Shown here: positions 56,732 to 64,000 of the stretch, one piece after another
How positions within the stretch are numbered: the first letter of the stretch is position 1
Layout of the letters: each line of letters opens with the position of its first letter
DNA from: Nocardia anocheti
GTDB lineage: Bacteria > Actinomycetota > Actinomycetes > Mycobacteriales > Mycobacteriaceae
Direction: 5' to 3'
Length of the DNA stretch: 64,000 nt
Assembly: GCF_029675105.1 (NCBI RefSeq)
Contig: NZ_JAQQFV010000010.1
Span: 184,267 to 248,266 of the forward strand
The notes under the pieces: model-generated
What the model was told of the DNA's origin: nothing
What the model saw: only the letters and a program-made list of their open reading frames with translations
The model's database searches: none
Position numbers and translations under genes: made by a program

Positions 56732-57286
56732 TCAGTGGCGGCCCTCGGCGAATTCCTCGACGATCTTCGCGCAGAAGGCGGGGAGGTCGTCGGGGTTGCG
56801 GCTGGAGACCAGGCCGTTGTCGGTGACGACCTCCTGGTCGACGACCGTGCCGCCCGCGTTGCGGATGTCGGTGCGGACGCTGGGGTAGGAGGTGAGGGTG
56901 CGGCCGCGTACGGCGTCGGCTTCGACCAGGGTCCACGGGCCGTGGCAGATCACGCCGATGGGCTTGCCGGTGGCGACGAATTCCTTGACGAAACCGACGG
57001 CGGCCGGGTCCTGGCGCAGTTTGTCGGGGTTGGTGGTGCCGCCGGGGAGCAGCAGGGCGTCGTAGTCGTCGGGGCTGGCCTGGCCGACGACCTGGTCGAC
57101 CGGGAAGGTGTCGCCGGGTTCGACGTCGTGGTTCATGGCCTGGATCGAACCGGATCGCAGCGACAGCAGCTCGGTGGTCGCACCGGCCTGCTCGACCGCG
57201 CTGCGCGGCTGGACGAGCTCGACCTGTTCCACACCGTCGGTGGCCAGGATGGCGACGGTCTTTCCGGACAGCGGGTGCTGGGGCAT
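56732..57286 (-). CDS. DJ-1/PfpI family class I glutamine amidotransferase-like protein
   Basis: A 184-residue DJ-1/PfpI protein. GKTVAILATDGVEQVEL, YDALLLPGGTTNPDKLRQD and the nucleophile Cys in IGVICHGPWTLVEADAVRGRTLTSYPS are typical of PfpI-type members. These act as stress-protective glyoxalases/deglycases or hydrolases; activity here is not known. ATG 57286 follows CGAGGAGG. It is convergent with the OYE gene. Confidence 0.92.
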   Translation of the reverse strand: MPQHPLSGKTVAILATDGVEQVELVQPRSAVEQAGATTELLSLRSGSIQAMNHDVEPGDTFPVDQVVGQASPDDYDALLLPGGTTNPDKLRQDPAAVGFVKEFVATGKPIGVICHGPWTLVEADAVRGRTLTSYPSVRTDIRNAGGTVVDQEVVTDNGLVSSRNPDDLPAFCAKIVEEFAEGRH

Positions 57287-57432
57287 GGCATTCCTCCTCG
57301 GTCGGGGTCTGCGAGGCGCATACCCGCTCCCGGCCGCCGAAACAGCGCGGGGTCGCGCGGGTGATTGAGGATCGGGGGCCCGGGTAGGGCGAGAGGGAGA
57401 CCGCTTCTCAGCGATGGAAGGAAGGTGGACTC

Positions 57433-57660
57433 ATGTCGTCGATGGATCCCGATCCCACCCGGATTCCCGATCTCGAGCCCGGAGGTGGGGTGGCGCCCGG
57501 GGCCACGCCACCGGAGACGGCGCAGACCTCCGGACTGTCCGCGCCCGAACCCCGGACGAGTCACCGGTTCCCGCCCACCGGCATCGGCGCCATCGCCGTG
57601 GTGGTGCTGCTCATGGCGGTGTTGATCGCGGCCGCGATCGGTGTGCTCGCCGCGCTGTGA
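57433..57660 (+). CDS. DUF6480-like small membrane protein
   Basis: A 75-residue protein: SSMDPDPTRIPDLEPGGGVAPGATPPETAQTSG followed by a single C-terminal helix (GIGAIAVVVLLMAVLIAAAIGVLAAL). The Pro/Gly-rich start matches small actinobacterial DUF6480 proteins. GGAAGGAAGG precedes ATG 57433. Function unknown. Its end is 5 bases from the convergent ATPase gene. Confidence 0.8.
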   Translation: MSSMDPDPTRIPDLEPGGGVAPGATPPETAQTSGLSAPEPRTSHRFPPTGIGAIAVVVLLMAVLIAAAIGVLAAL

Positions 57661-57665
57661 CGGAT

Positions 57666-58493
57666 CTACCGCTGACCGGCCTCGGGTTCGGTGTCGGCGG
57701 TGAAGTCCGATCGGTCGGGTCCGCCGGGCCGATCGGGCCGGAAGGAGACGACCGGGTAGCCGTGCTCCGGATCGGCGGTGATCTGGGCGCGGACCCGGTA
57801 GACCCGCTCGACCAGCTCGGCGGTGATCACCTCGGCGGGCGTGCCCAGCGCGACGACGCGGCCGCCGTCGAGGATCAGCAGCCGGTCGCAGAACATGGCG
57901 GCCAGGTTGAGATCGTGCAGGGCGATGTAGCTGGTGACCGGCAGGGCCGCGACCAGGGCGAGGATGTCGAGCTGGTGGCGGATGTCGAGATGGTTGGTCG
58001 GTTCGTCGAGCAGCAGTTCGCGGGGGCGTTGGGCCAGCGCGCGGGCGATCTGGGTGCGCTGACGCTCACCGCCCGAGAGGGTGTGCCAGCGATCGCCCGC
58101 CTTGTGGGTCATCCCGGTGTGGGCGAGGGCCTCGCGGACCGCCTCGGCATCGGCGCCCGCGTCACCGCCGAAGACGCCACGATGCGGGATGCGGCCCAGG
58201 GAGACCACGTCCTCGACGGTGATGTCGACTTCGGTGTCGGCGTGCTGGTCGACGACCGCGATCCGGCGGGCGATCCGGTTGCGGCGCAGGGTGGTCAGGT
58301 CGACGTCGTCGAGCAGCACCCGGCCGCTGTCGGGACGGCCGATACCGCTGAGCAGCCGTAACAGTGACGATTTGCCGGAACCGTTGGGCCCGAGCAGGCC
58401 GATCGTCTCGCCCGCGACCGGCTCGACGGTGATGCCGTCGAGGATCAGCTGACCGCCGCGCGTCCAGCGCAGTTTCTCCGAGCGCAGGGTCAT
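57666..58493 (-). CDS. ABC transporter ATPase, FecE/BtuD-like
   Basis: A 275-residue ATPase: Walker A LLGPNGSGKSS, Q-loop VVDQHAD, signature LSGGERQRTQIARAL, Walker B LLLDEPTNHLD and switch His IALHDLN. It overlaps the permease gene by ATGA, and a binding lipoprotein precedes that, so it powers a metal-chelate or corrinoid importer. The compact cobalamin riboswitch at 60610 heads this unit, which makes cobalamin or a precursor the best substrate guess. Confidence 0.92.
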   Translation of the reverse strand: MTLRSEKLRWTRGGQLILDGITVEPVAGETIGLLGPNGSGKSSLLRLLSGIGRPDSGRVLLDDVDLTTLRRNRIARRIAVVDQHADTEVDITVEDVVSLGRIPHRGVFGGDAGADAEAVREALAHTGMTHKAGDRWHTLSGGERQRTQIARALAQRPRELLLDEPTNHLDIRHQLDILALVAALPVTSYIALHDLNLAAMFCDRLLILDGGRVVALGTPAEVITAELVERVYRVRAQITADPEHGYPVVSFRPDRPGGPDRSDFTADTEPEAGQR

Positions 58494-59542
58494 GCCATCG
58501 CCCGATTCCGCAGCAGCAGCGCGATGAAGGCGGGCACCCCGATGAGCGCGGTCGCCACGCCGACGGGAATCTCGGTGGGCGCGAACACCGTGCGCGCCAC
58601 CACATCGACCCACACGGTGAACACCGCGCCCGCGACCACGGCCGCGGGCAGCAGCCTGCTGTGTCGAGGGCCCACCACGAAGCGTGCCGCGTGCGGCAGG
58701 ACCAGTCCGACGAAACCGATCGCCCCGGCCGCGCTGACCAGGGCCGCGGTCGTCAGCGCGGTGACGGCGAGCAGCAGCGCGCGGGTGGCCCGCACCGGGA
58801 TGCCCAGCGCGGCCGCCGAGGCGGCACCGAAGGTGAACGCGTCCAGCGCGGCCGCGCGACCGAGACAGAGCACCAGACCGACCGCGGTCACCGAGGCGCA
58901 CACGGCCACATCGGCCCAGTCCGCGCCCGCGAGCGAACCCAGCAGCCAGAACAGCACGCCACGGGTCTGTTCGGCGTCGGCGCTGGAGACCACGATGAAC
59001 GAGGTGAGCGCCGAGAACAGCTGTGTCCCGGCCACGCCCGCCAGCACGATGCGCGCGGTGCCGCCGCCCGCCGCCGCGGCCAGCACCAGGACCAGCGCGA
59101 ACGCGGCCACCGCGCCGCCGAACGCCCCGGCGGCCAGCGAGATCGAGCCAGCGCCGAGCCCGAGCACCGCGACCAGCACGGCCCCGGTCGAGGCGCCCGA
59201 GGAGATGCCGAGCACGAACGGGTCGGCGAGCGGATTGCGCAGCACCGATTGCAGGATGGTCCCGCACAGCGCCAGCCCCGCACCGCACACGGCGGCCAGC
59301 AGGGTCCGGGGCAGCCGCAGCTCCCACACGATGCCGTCCTTGATCCGGCTCACCCCGGACTCACCGAAGCCCAGATGCTCGCCGACCACCGCGTAGACCT
59401 CACCGACCGACAGATTCGCCGGGCCGATGGTCAACGCGATCGCGATCGAGAACACCAGCAGCACACAGCCCGCCACCAGCGCGAGCGCCATGACGGCGGT
59501 GCCGCGCCGGGGTGCGAGGCCGGTCAGCGGACCGGTCCCCAC
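58490..59542 (-). CDS. ABC transporter permease, FecCD/BtuC-like
   Basis: A permease of about 350 residues with about ten helices. LRLPRTLLAAVCGAGLALCGTILQSVLRNPLADPFVLGISSGAS is the FecCD hallmark and GAIGFVGLVLPHAARF the coupling loop. GTG 59542, which overlaps the preceding gene by 19 bases, gives the usual N-terminus; ATG 59491 is the alternative. It forms the dimeric channel with the ATPase at 57666. Confidence 0.9.
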   Translation of the reverse strand: MGTGPLTGLAPRRGTAVMALALVAGCVLLVFSIAIALTIGPANLSVGEVYAVVGEHLGFGESGVSRIKDGIVWELRLPRTLLAAVCGAGLALCGTILQSVLRNPLADPFVLGISSGASTGAVLVAVLGLGAGSISLAAGAFGGAVAAFALVLVLAAAAGGGTARIVLAGVAGTQLFSALTSFIVVSSADAEQTRGVLFWLLGSLAGADWADVAVCASVTAVGLVLCLGRAAALDAFTFGAASAAALGIPVRATRALLLAVTALTTAALVSAAGAIGFVGLVLPHAARFVVGPRHSRLLPAAVVAGAVFTVWVDVVARTVFAPTEIPVGVATALIGVPAFIALLLRNRAMA

Positions 59543-60558
59543 TGCGCCAGCGCCGCGGCGAGCTTCTCCACGCCGTCCACGGTGCGCAACGACGGGTTGA
59601 GGTCGGCGCCGTTGACCACGACGAAGCGCCCCTCCCGCACAGCGGTCAGCTGCGAGGTCACCGGGTGGGATTTCAGGAAGGCGATCTTGCTGTCGAGGGC
59701 GTCGCCCTCGATGGTGCGCCTGCTCAGATCGGCCAGTACCAGCACCGAGGGATCGCGGTCGGCGACGGCTTCCCAGCTCACCTGCGGCCACTCGTCGGTG
59801 GTGTCGGCGAAGATGTTCCGGGCGCCGACCGCGGCGGTGATGATGCCCGAGGAACCGCAGCATCCGGCCATGTACGGGGTGTTCAGGTCGGAGAACCAGT
59901 AGGCGATGGAGGTGTCGGGGTGCGCGCCCGCGGTGGCAGCGGCCGCGGCGAGTCGCTGCTGCAGCGAGGCGACCAGCGCCTCCCCACGGTCGGCGACGTC
60001 GAAGATCGCGGCCAGCTGCCGGATCTCGGTGTAGACCGAGTCGATGCGCAGCGGTTCGGTGCGGGCGCCGTCGGAGTTGACGCTCACCGCCGACTTGCCG
60101 TCGCAATCGGTGGGCGAGAGATAGGTGGGCACGCCGAGCTGCTCGAACCGGTCGCGGTCGGCGACCCCGCCGGGGCCCAGGGTGCCGCCGAAGGACGCGG
60201 AGACGAAGTCCGGTTCGGCGTCGAGTACCACCTCGAGGGAGGGCTTGTTGTCGGCAAGTCGCGGCACGGTGGCATTGGCCTCGGCCAGGTCGGCGCGCAC
60301 CGGGTCGGTCCAGGTGGCGGTGCCGACGAGGCGATCGGCCAGGCCGAGCGAGAGCAGGATCTCGGTGGAACCCTGATTCAGCGAGACCGCCCGTTGCGGG
60401 GGCGCGTCGATCGTCACCGAGCGCCCGCAGTTCTGCAGGGTCAGCGGGAATCCGTCGGTGCTGGCGGTGGTGTCGCCGCCGGGGTCGGCCGACCCGCAGC
60501 CCGCTACCGCCAGGGTGAGAACGGAGATGGCACGCAGGTGCCGGAAAGCCAGGCGCAT
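59524..60558 (-). CDS. Corrinoid/metal-chelate binding lipoprotein, copy 2
   Basis: A 344-residue periplasmic-binding-type lipoprotein: signal with lipobox VAGC, then two lobes. EILLSLGLADRLVGTATWTDPV and PRLADNKPSLEVVLDAEPDFV mark the FecB/BtuF-like family. A rare adjacent Cys pair occurs in TPYMAGCCGSSGI, in the second lobe near the ligand cleft, and also in its paralogue at 60732. It delivers ligand to the FecCD permease downstream. The compact riboswitch lies in its leader; AAGGAG precedes the ATG. Confidence 0.9.
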   Translation of the reverse strand: MRLAFRHLRAISVLTLAVAGCGSADPGGDTTASTDGFPLTLQNCGRSVTIDAPPQRAVSLNQGSTEILLSLGLADRLVGTATWTDPVRADLAEANATVPRLADNKPSLEVVLDAEPDFVSASFGGTLGPGGVADRDRFEQLGVPTYLSPTDCDGKSAVSVNSDGARTEPLRIDSVYTEIRQLAAIFDVADRGEALVASLQQRLAAAAATAGAHPDTSIAYWFSDLNTPYMAGCCGSSGIITAAVGARNIFADTTDEWPQVSWEAVADRDPSVLVLADLSRRTIEGDALDSKIAFLKSHPVTSQLTAVREGRFVVVNGADLNPSLRTVDGVEKLAAALAQWGPVR

Positions 60559-60609
60559 CGCGCGTGAACTCCTTCGTCAGGGCTCGACCGCGGAGCCTCG
60601 AAACACGTG

Positions 60610-60710
60610 CTGCGGCGAACGTCGAGTGATCGGGCTTCGGCCCGCGCGGGCCGTTACCGTTGCGCGTCAGCCCCGGATTCGCACCGGAGTTCCCTCGACA
60701 TTCGCCGTGC
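60610..60710 (-). ncRNA. Compact cobalamin riboswitch
   Basis: Reading on the minus strand, the conserved cobalamin core GGGAACTCCGGTGCGAATCC is followed by GCTGACGCGCAACGGTAACGG, a GGCCCGCGCGGGCC hairpin and CCGAAGCCCGATCACTCGACG. The outer stem pairs 60694-60706 with 60614-60626 over 13 bp with one G-U pair, giving an element of only about 100 nucleotides. It lacks the peripheral arms of the two full-length elements at 63.3 and 63.8 kb. The binding-protein ATG is about 50 bases downstream. Confidence 0.72.
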
Positions 60711-60731
60711 GGATGGTACCCGGGCGCCGGG

Positions 60732-61799
60732 TCAGCGGGTCGCCGCGAGACCGGCGGCGAGTTTCTCGATCGCGTCGATCTCGCGGATGCCGGGGTCGAG
60801 TTCGGAGCCGGTCATCACGACATAGCGCTTGTCGCGGACCGCCCGCATGCGGCTGGTCGCCGGATTCGATTCCAGGAAGGCCATTTTGGTGGCGAGCGCG
60901 TCACCGTCGACCCGCTGACGGCTCAGATCGGCCAGCACCAGGACCTCGGGATCGGCGGCGACGACCGCCTCCCAGTTGATCTCGGGCCAGTCCTCGCGCT
61001 GGTCGGCGAAGACATTGCGGGCACCCACCTCGGTGGCGTACAGGCCGGGGGCCGAGCAGCAGCCCGCCATGTACGGGGTCTTGATGCCGGAGAACCAGAA
61101 CGCCACGGTCGGCGCGGGTGCGGCGGGCGGCGTCGCGGTGGCCGCCGCGAGTCGTGCCTTCAACTCGTCGACCAGCTGGGCGCCGCGGTCCTGCACGTCG
61201 AAGATGCGGGCCAGCTCGGTGATCTCCTGGAAGAGGGTGTCGATGGTCAGCGGCGCCGTGCGGGTGACGGTCTCGCCCTCGACCGTCGCGCCCGTGCACA
61301 CCGACGGCGACTGGTAGGTGGGCACGCCGAGCTGGGCGAAGCGCGAGCGTTCGGCCACGATCGCGGGGGTGAAGGTGTGCGCGCTGGCCGAGGTCACCAG
61401 GTCGGGTTCGGTGGCGAGCACGGTCTCGAGCGAGGGGTCGTTGTCGGCGAGACGGGGGACCTTCGCGTTGTCGGCGGCCAGGGCGGGCAGGACCGGGTCG
61501 AACCAGGTGGAGGTCCCGACCATCCGGTCGGCCAGCCCGAGCGAGAGCAGGATCTCCGCGGACGCCTGATACAGCGACACCGCCCTGGTCGGCGCCTTGT
61601 CGAAGGTGACCCGCACCCCGCAGTTGTCGAGGGTGAACGGATAGCTGGTCCGGCCCGGCGCGCTCGCGGTCGTCTCGGTCCCGGCGTCGGGGGAGTCGGT
61701 GCCGCCGCAGGCGGTCAGTCCGGCCACCAGCGCGCCGACCGTGCTCAGCGCGGCCAGCACGCGGCGCGTACGCGCCGTCGGATTCACGCGGACGATCAT
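60732..61799 (-). CDS. Corrinoid/metal-chelate binding lipoprotein, copy 1
   Basis: A 355-residue paralogue of the protein at 59524. Lipobox GLTAC (Cys near 31), then EILLSLGLADRMVGTSTWFDPV and PRLADNDPSLETVLATEPDLV. The Cys-Cys motif recurs in TPYMAGCCSAPGL. The ATG overlaps the stop of the MetE-like gene (ATGA), so it belongs to the transcript headed by the full-length riboswitch. Its end is only about 20 bases from the compact riboswitch of copy 2. Why two binding proteins are kept under separate riboswitches is unknown. Confidence 0.9.
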   Translation of the reverse strand: MIVRVNPTARTRRVLAALSTVGALVAGLTACGGTDSPDAGTETTASAPGRTSYPFTLDNCGVRVTFDKAPTRAVSLYQASAEILLSLGLADRMVGTSTWFDPVLPALAADNAKVPRLADNDPSLETVLATEPDLVTSASAHTFTPAIVAERSRFAQLGVPTYQSPSVCTGATVEGETVTRTAPLTIDTLFQEITELARIFDVQDRGAQLVDELKARLAAATATPPAAPAPTVAFWFSGIKTPYMAGCCSAPGLYATEVGARNVFADQREDWPEINWEAVVAADPEVLVLADLSRQRVDGDALATKMAFLESNPATSRMRAVRDKRYVVMTGSELDPGIREIDAIEKLAAGLAATR

Positions 61800-63133
61800 G
61801 CTCGGCTGACCTCGTTTCGGATGCCCGGCGTGCTGTGCCCGGGAGCGGTGACCGCGGGCCGGGTGGCCGCGCGGAACGGGATCGGCGGACGCACACAGTG
61901 CGCGCCGGAGGACTGGACCCAGCCGTGTTCGGTGTGGCCGGTGGGTGGGGCGTCGTCGTGCGGGTGGGCCAGGCGCGCCCGCAGGGCCGCGCGGGCGGCG
62001 CGGAGTTCGGGGGCCACCGATTCCGTCCCCTTAGCCAGGGCACCGGCCAGGATGCCGACTTCGGTGACCTTCTCCGCGCCGAAGGCCAGCCACGAGCGCA
62101 GCCGCGCGTCGAGGGTGGCTTCCGGGGCCAGCGAGTACGGGACGTGCAGCAGCGAACAGGAGCTCGACACCGCCACCGAGCCCGCACTGCCCAGCAGCGA
62201 ACCCAGGGTGCTCAGCGCGGCGTCGAGATCGGTGCGCCAGACGTCACGGCCGTCGACCACCCCGGCCACCAGCAGTTTGCGGGTGAGCGCGGGCACCGAG
62301 GCCACCGCCTCGAGGGTCGTGCCCGCGGTGAAGTCGAGCGCGACACCGTCGATGCCCATGTCGGCCAGCGCGGCCAGCGCGGCGCCGGGTCGCCCGAAGG
62401 GCACGGCGACGAGCAGCGCGGGCCGATGGGGTGCGCTGGCCAGGGCGGCGTAGGTGGTGCGCAGGTGCGCGATCTCGCGCACGGTGAGCTCGGTGCCCAG
62501 GATCGGTTCGTCGAGCTGGACCCAGCTCGCGCCCGCGTCGGCCAGTGCGACGAGCAGTTCCCGATAGCGGGGGATCAGCTCGGCGAGCCGGTCGAGCGCC
62601 TCGCCCTCGCGGTGGCGCGCGAGCTTCAGGAAGGTCAGCGGGCCGATCACGACGGGCCGGGCGGGGACACCGAGGTCGATGGCCTCGGCCACCTCGGCGA
62701 GCAGCGCCTCGGCGTGCAGGGTGAACCGGGTGTCGGCGTCGATCTCGGGGACGAGGTGGTGGTAGTCGGTCCCGAACCACGCTGCCTGCTCGAGCGGCGC
62801 GAGGGTGGCGGTGCCGCGGGCGGCGGCGAAATAGCGGTCCAGCGGGTCGGCGATGTCGTGGACCCGGGACGGCAGGGCGCCGAAGAGGGCGGCGGTGTCG
62901 AGCATCTGATCGTGGTAGGAGAAGGTGCCGACCGGGATCGAGTCCAGGCCCGCCGCGGCCAGCACGCTCAGATGCGCCAGCCGCAGCTCGCGGGCCGCAC
63001 TGTGCAGGCGGTCGGCGTCGATGGCGCCGGTCAGATAGTCCTCGACGGCGTGGCGCAGTTCCCGGTTCGGCCCGATCCGGGGCAGGCCGAGAACGGTCGC
63101 GGTGAACGGAGTGGGCGGGACTGCCACGATCAT
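61796..63133 (-). CDS. Stand-alone MetE N-terminal domain protein
   Basis: A 445-residue protein matching only the N-terminal barrel of cobalamin-independent methionine synthase: VLGLPRIGPNRELRHAVEDY, SIPVGTFSYHDQMLDTAALFGA, WFGTDYHHLVPEI and PVVIGPLTFLKLAR. The C-terminal zinc/homocysteine domain (about 330 residues with His/Cys ligands) is absent; the last 55 residues are unrelated and Pro-rich. It cannot be a complete MetE. It is the first gene after a full-length cobalamin riboswitch, as metE often is. ATG 63133 follows GGAGACG. A role in folate or corrinoid binding is only a guess. Confidence 0.85.
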   Translation of the reverse strand: MIVAVPPTPFTATVLGLPRIGPNRELRHAVEDYLTGAIDADRLHSAARELRLAHLSVLAAAGLDSIPVGTFSYHDQMLDTAALFGALPSRVHDIADPLDRYFAAARGTATLAPLEQAAWFGTDYHHLVPEIDADTRFTLHAEALLAEVAEAIDLGVPARPVVIGPLTFLKLARHREGEALDRLAELIPRYRELLVALADAGASWVQLDEPILGTELTVREIAHLRTTYAALASAPHRPALLVAVPFGRPGAALAALADMGIDGVALDFTAGTTLEAVASVPALTRKLLVAGVVDGRDVWRTDLDAALSTLGSLLGSAGSVAVSSSCSLLHVPYSLAPEATLDARLRSWLAFGAEKVTEVGILAGALAKGTESVAPELRAARAALRARLAHPHDDAPPTGHTEHGWVQSSGAHCVRPPIPFRAATRPAVTAPGHSTPGIRNEVSRA

Positions 63134-63266
63134 CGTCTCCAGTGCGGGGCGGACGGCCGCCGACCTGTCCGGGCAGCGTCGTCCACCGACCACCGGGAGC
63201 TCGACGAGACGTCGTCGGGGCGGGTCGGAGAAGCGGTCGCGCGCCCGGTCCACGAGGCGGTGGCCG

Positions 63267-63440
63267 CCGGACACGGCGTGTCCGGCACAGCGGGCAGGTC
63301 TTCGGACTCGCGGGCACCGGCCTGACTCGGCCGACCTACTGGCCGTCGCTTCCCGGGCGGCTACCCAGTGCGTGTTGACGGCGGTCGTTCCCGCTCACCG
63401 CTGCGGGACAGTCCCGGATTCCCACCGGGTTCCCTCTCGC
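63267..63440 (-). ncRNA. Full-length cobalamin riboswitch (leftward)
   Basis: On the minus strand: GAGGGAACCCGGTGGGAATC, then ACTGTCCCGCAGCGGTGAGC, a peripheral arm ending GGGAAGCGACGGCC, and the B12-box GAGTCCGAAGACCTGCCCGC (63291-63312). It ends in the hairpin CCGGACACGCCGTGTCCGG (63267-63285), a likely expression platform. The MetE-like ATG is 134 bases downstream. It should lower expression when adenosylcobalamin is plentiful. Confidence 0.9.
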
Positions 63441-63701
63441 CGACGGCCGGAGGTCCGGCACGCCGGTTTCGACACGATCACCGCGGGTCGGGGGACCGGC
63501 CCGCGCTGGTGACCGTGAACCAGCTGCGCGCTCATGATAGTCCCGCGCGGACCGGACCCGTGGGGTATCCCGGCCCGGGCGGCCGGTCGCCGGGCCGGGC
63601 ACCGTATGCTGTCCCGGCAGCTGGTTCGCCGGTGGCGAGGACGACGGGAGCCCCCGCGCCGCCGCCGGTGTCGACACCTGGCGCAACGCACGTTGCGCGG
63701 T
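63441..63701. promoter_or_regulatory. Divergent promoter region between two cobalamin riboswitches
   Basis: This 261-base gap holds both promoters. TATCAT on the minus strand near 63535 and TATGCT on the plus strand near 63604 are -10 candidates. GCGCAACG-CA-CGTTGCGC (63681-63698) is a perfect inverted repeat just before the rightward riboswitch. No open frame here looks like protein. Confidence 0.45.
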
Positions 63702-63874
63702 GAAGAGGGAACCCGGTGGAATTCCGGGACTGTCCCGCAGCGGTGAGCAGGAACGAAAGCCGTCATTCGCACTGGACTCATGTCCGGGAAGCGACGGCCG
63801 GTAGGTCGGCGCCCAGGGGCTCCGGTGCTTGCGAGTCCGAAGACCTGCCGCTGTACCGGACACGCCGTGTCCGG
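63702..63874 (+). ncRNA. Full-length cobalamin riboswitch (rightward)
   Basis: GAGGGAACCCGGTGGAATTC (63705 on), ACTGTCCCGCAGCGGTGAGC, an arm with GGGAAGCGACGGCCGGTAGG, and the B12-box GAGTCCGAAGACCTGCCGCT (63833-63852). The hairpin CCGGACACGCCGTGTCCGG (63856-63874) is identical in transcript sense to that of the leftward element. Core segments differ from the leftward copy by only a few bases, so one is a duplicate of the other. It controls the gene starting at 63966. Confidence 0.9.
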
Positions 63875-63965
63875 TGGTCGTCGCCTCGTGGATCGACGCG
63901 CCGCTTCGGTATGCGCGCGAAAAGGGTGGCGGCTGCTCTCGCCCGCAAGCCAAGGGAGTTCCGCT

Positions 63966-64000
63966 GTGGTCGCCTCCACCAGTGCCCAGTCCGTCAATGT
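63966..64000 (+). CDS. Start of a cobalamin-riboswitch-controlled gene, cut by window edge
   Basis: CAAGGGAG precedes GTG 63966, which begins VVASTSAQSVNV and runs off the window. Too little is visible to name it. Genes after such riboswitches in this group are usually metE, B12-independent ribonucleotide reductase, or cobalt/corrinoid uptake and synthesis genes. Confidence 0.55.
   Translation, partial: MVASTSAQSVN

Noticed and set aside
63441..63701. Short open frames between the divergent riboswitches as genes
   Set aside because: All overlap structured RNA leaders, lack ribosome-binding sites and have shadow-like composition.

Overview
The window is GC-rich chromosomal DNA of an actinobacterium of the order Mycobacteriales, most likely a Nocardia species. 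The sequence supports this by gene content: a Mas-type iterative polyketide synthase with a PapA-type acyltransferase and an MMPL exporter, furA-katG, SigK/RskA with a fasciclin lipoprotein, F420-dependent oxidoreductases, a cutinase, a close relative of the Nocardia rifampicin monooxygenase Rox, and regulatory sites of mycobacterial type (DosR-like, IdeR/DmdR-like and FurA-like). No rRNA, tRNA, CRISPR array, insertion sequence, phage gene or replication origin was seen.

Layout. 1-3.9 kb is a dormancy-type cluster: two universal stress proteins, a flavodoxin, an Acg-type nitroreductase and an Rv1733c-like membrane protein, with paired DosR-like boxes in front of the divergent units. A CdaR/PucR regulator follows. 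5.3-16.4 kb is a lipid locus: an MMPL transporter divergent from a 2129-residue KS-AT-DH-ER-KR-ACP synthase, a PapA-like acyltransferase and a coupled unknown gene; the divergent promoter carries two palindromes. 16.4-24.1 kb holds a DoxX-like membrane protein, a tiny secreted His-tailed peptide, two TetR regulators, and a heterodimeric ABC exporter/importer of IrtAB type behind a clear iron box. 24.1-30.7 kb mixes small membrane and SRPBCC proteins with decayed genes: an N-truncated PucR regulator, an amidase with an internal deletion, an amino-acid permease remnant and a frameshifted small gene.

30.8-33.5 kb is furA-katG. 35.3 kb is a rox-like rifampicin monooxygenase. 36.7-40.5 kb is a compact SigK regulon: fasciclin lipoprotein, sigK, rskA and a membrane-anchored sulfite-oxidase-family protein, with two matching SigK-like promoters. 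40.5-47.6 kb has a DUF4097 protein divergent from a large SARP/AfsR regulator, a cutinase, a deazaflavin oxidoreductase, an MscS channel and CinA. 47.7-51.3 kb is a three-gene PaoABC-type molybdenum aldehyde oxidoreductase. 51.4-52.3 kb is hsp20 divergent from an HspR-like MerR regulator, with a CIRCE element overlapping the hsp20 promoter. 52.4-57.7 kb includes an F420 oxidoreductase, DUF72 and a UdgX-type uracil-DNA glycosylase in one unit, a MarR/OYE pair with repeated operators, and a DJ-1/PfpI protein.

57.7-64 kb is a cobalamin-controlled region. A FecCD-type ABC transporter has two paralogous binding lipoproteins and a stand-alone MetE N-terminal domain, controlled by a full-length and a compact cobalamin riboswitch. 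A second full-length riboswitch points the other way into a gene cut by the right edge. The two full-length riboswitches are near-copies in mirror orientation.
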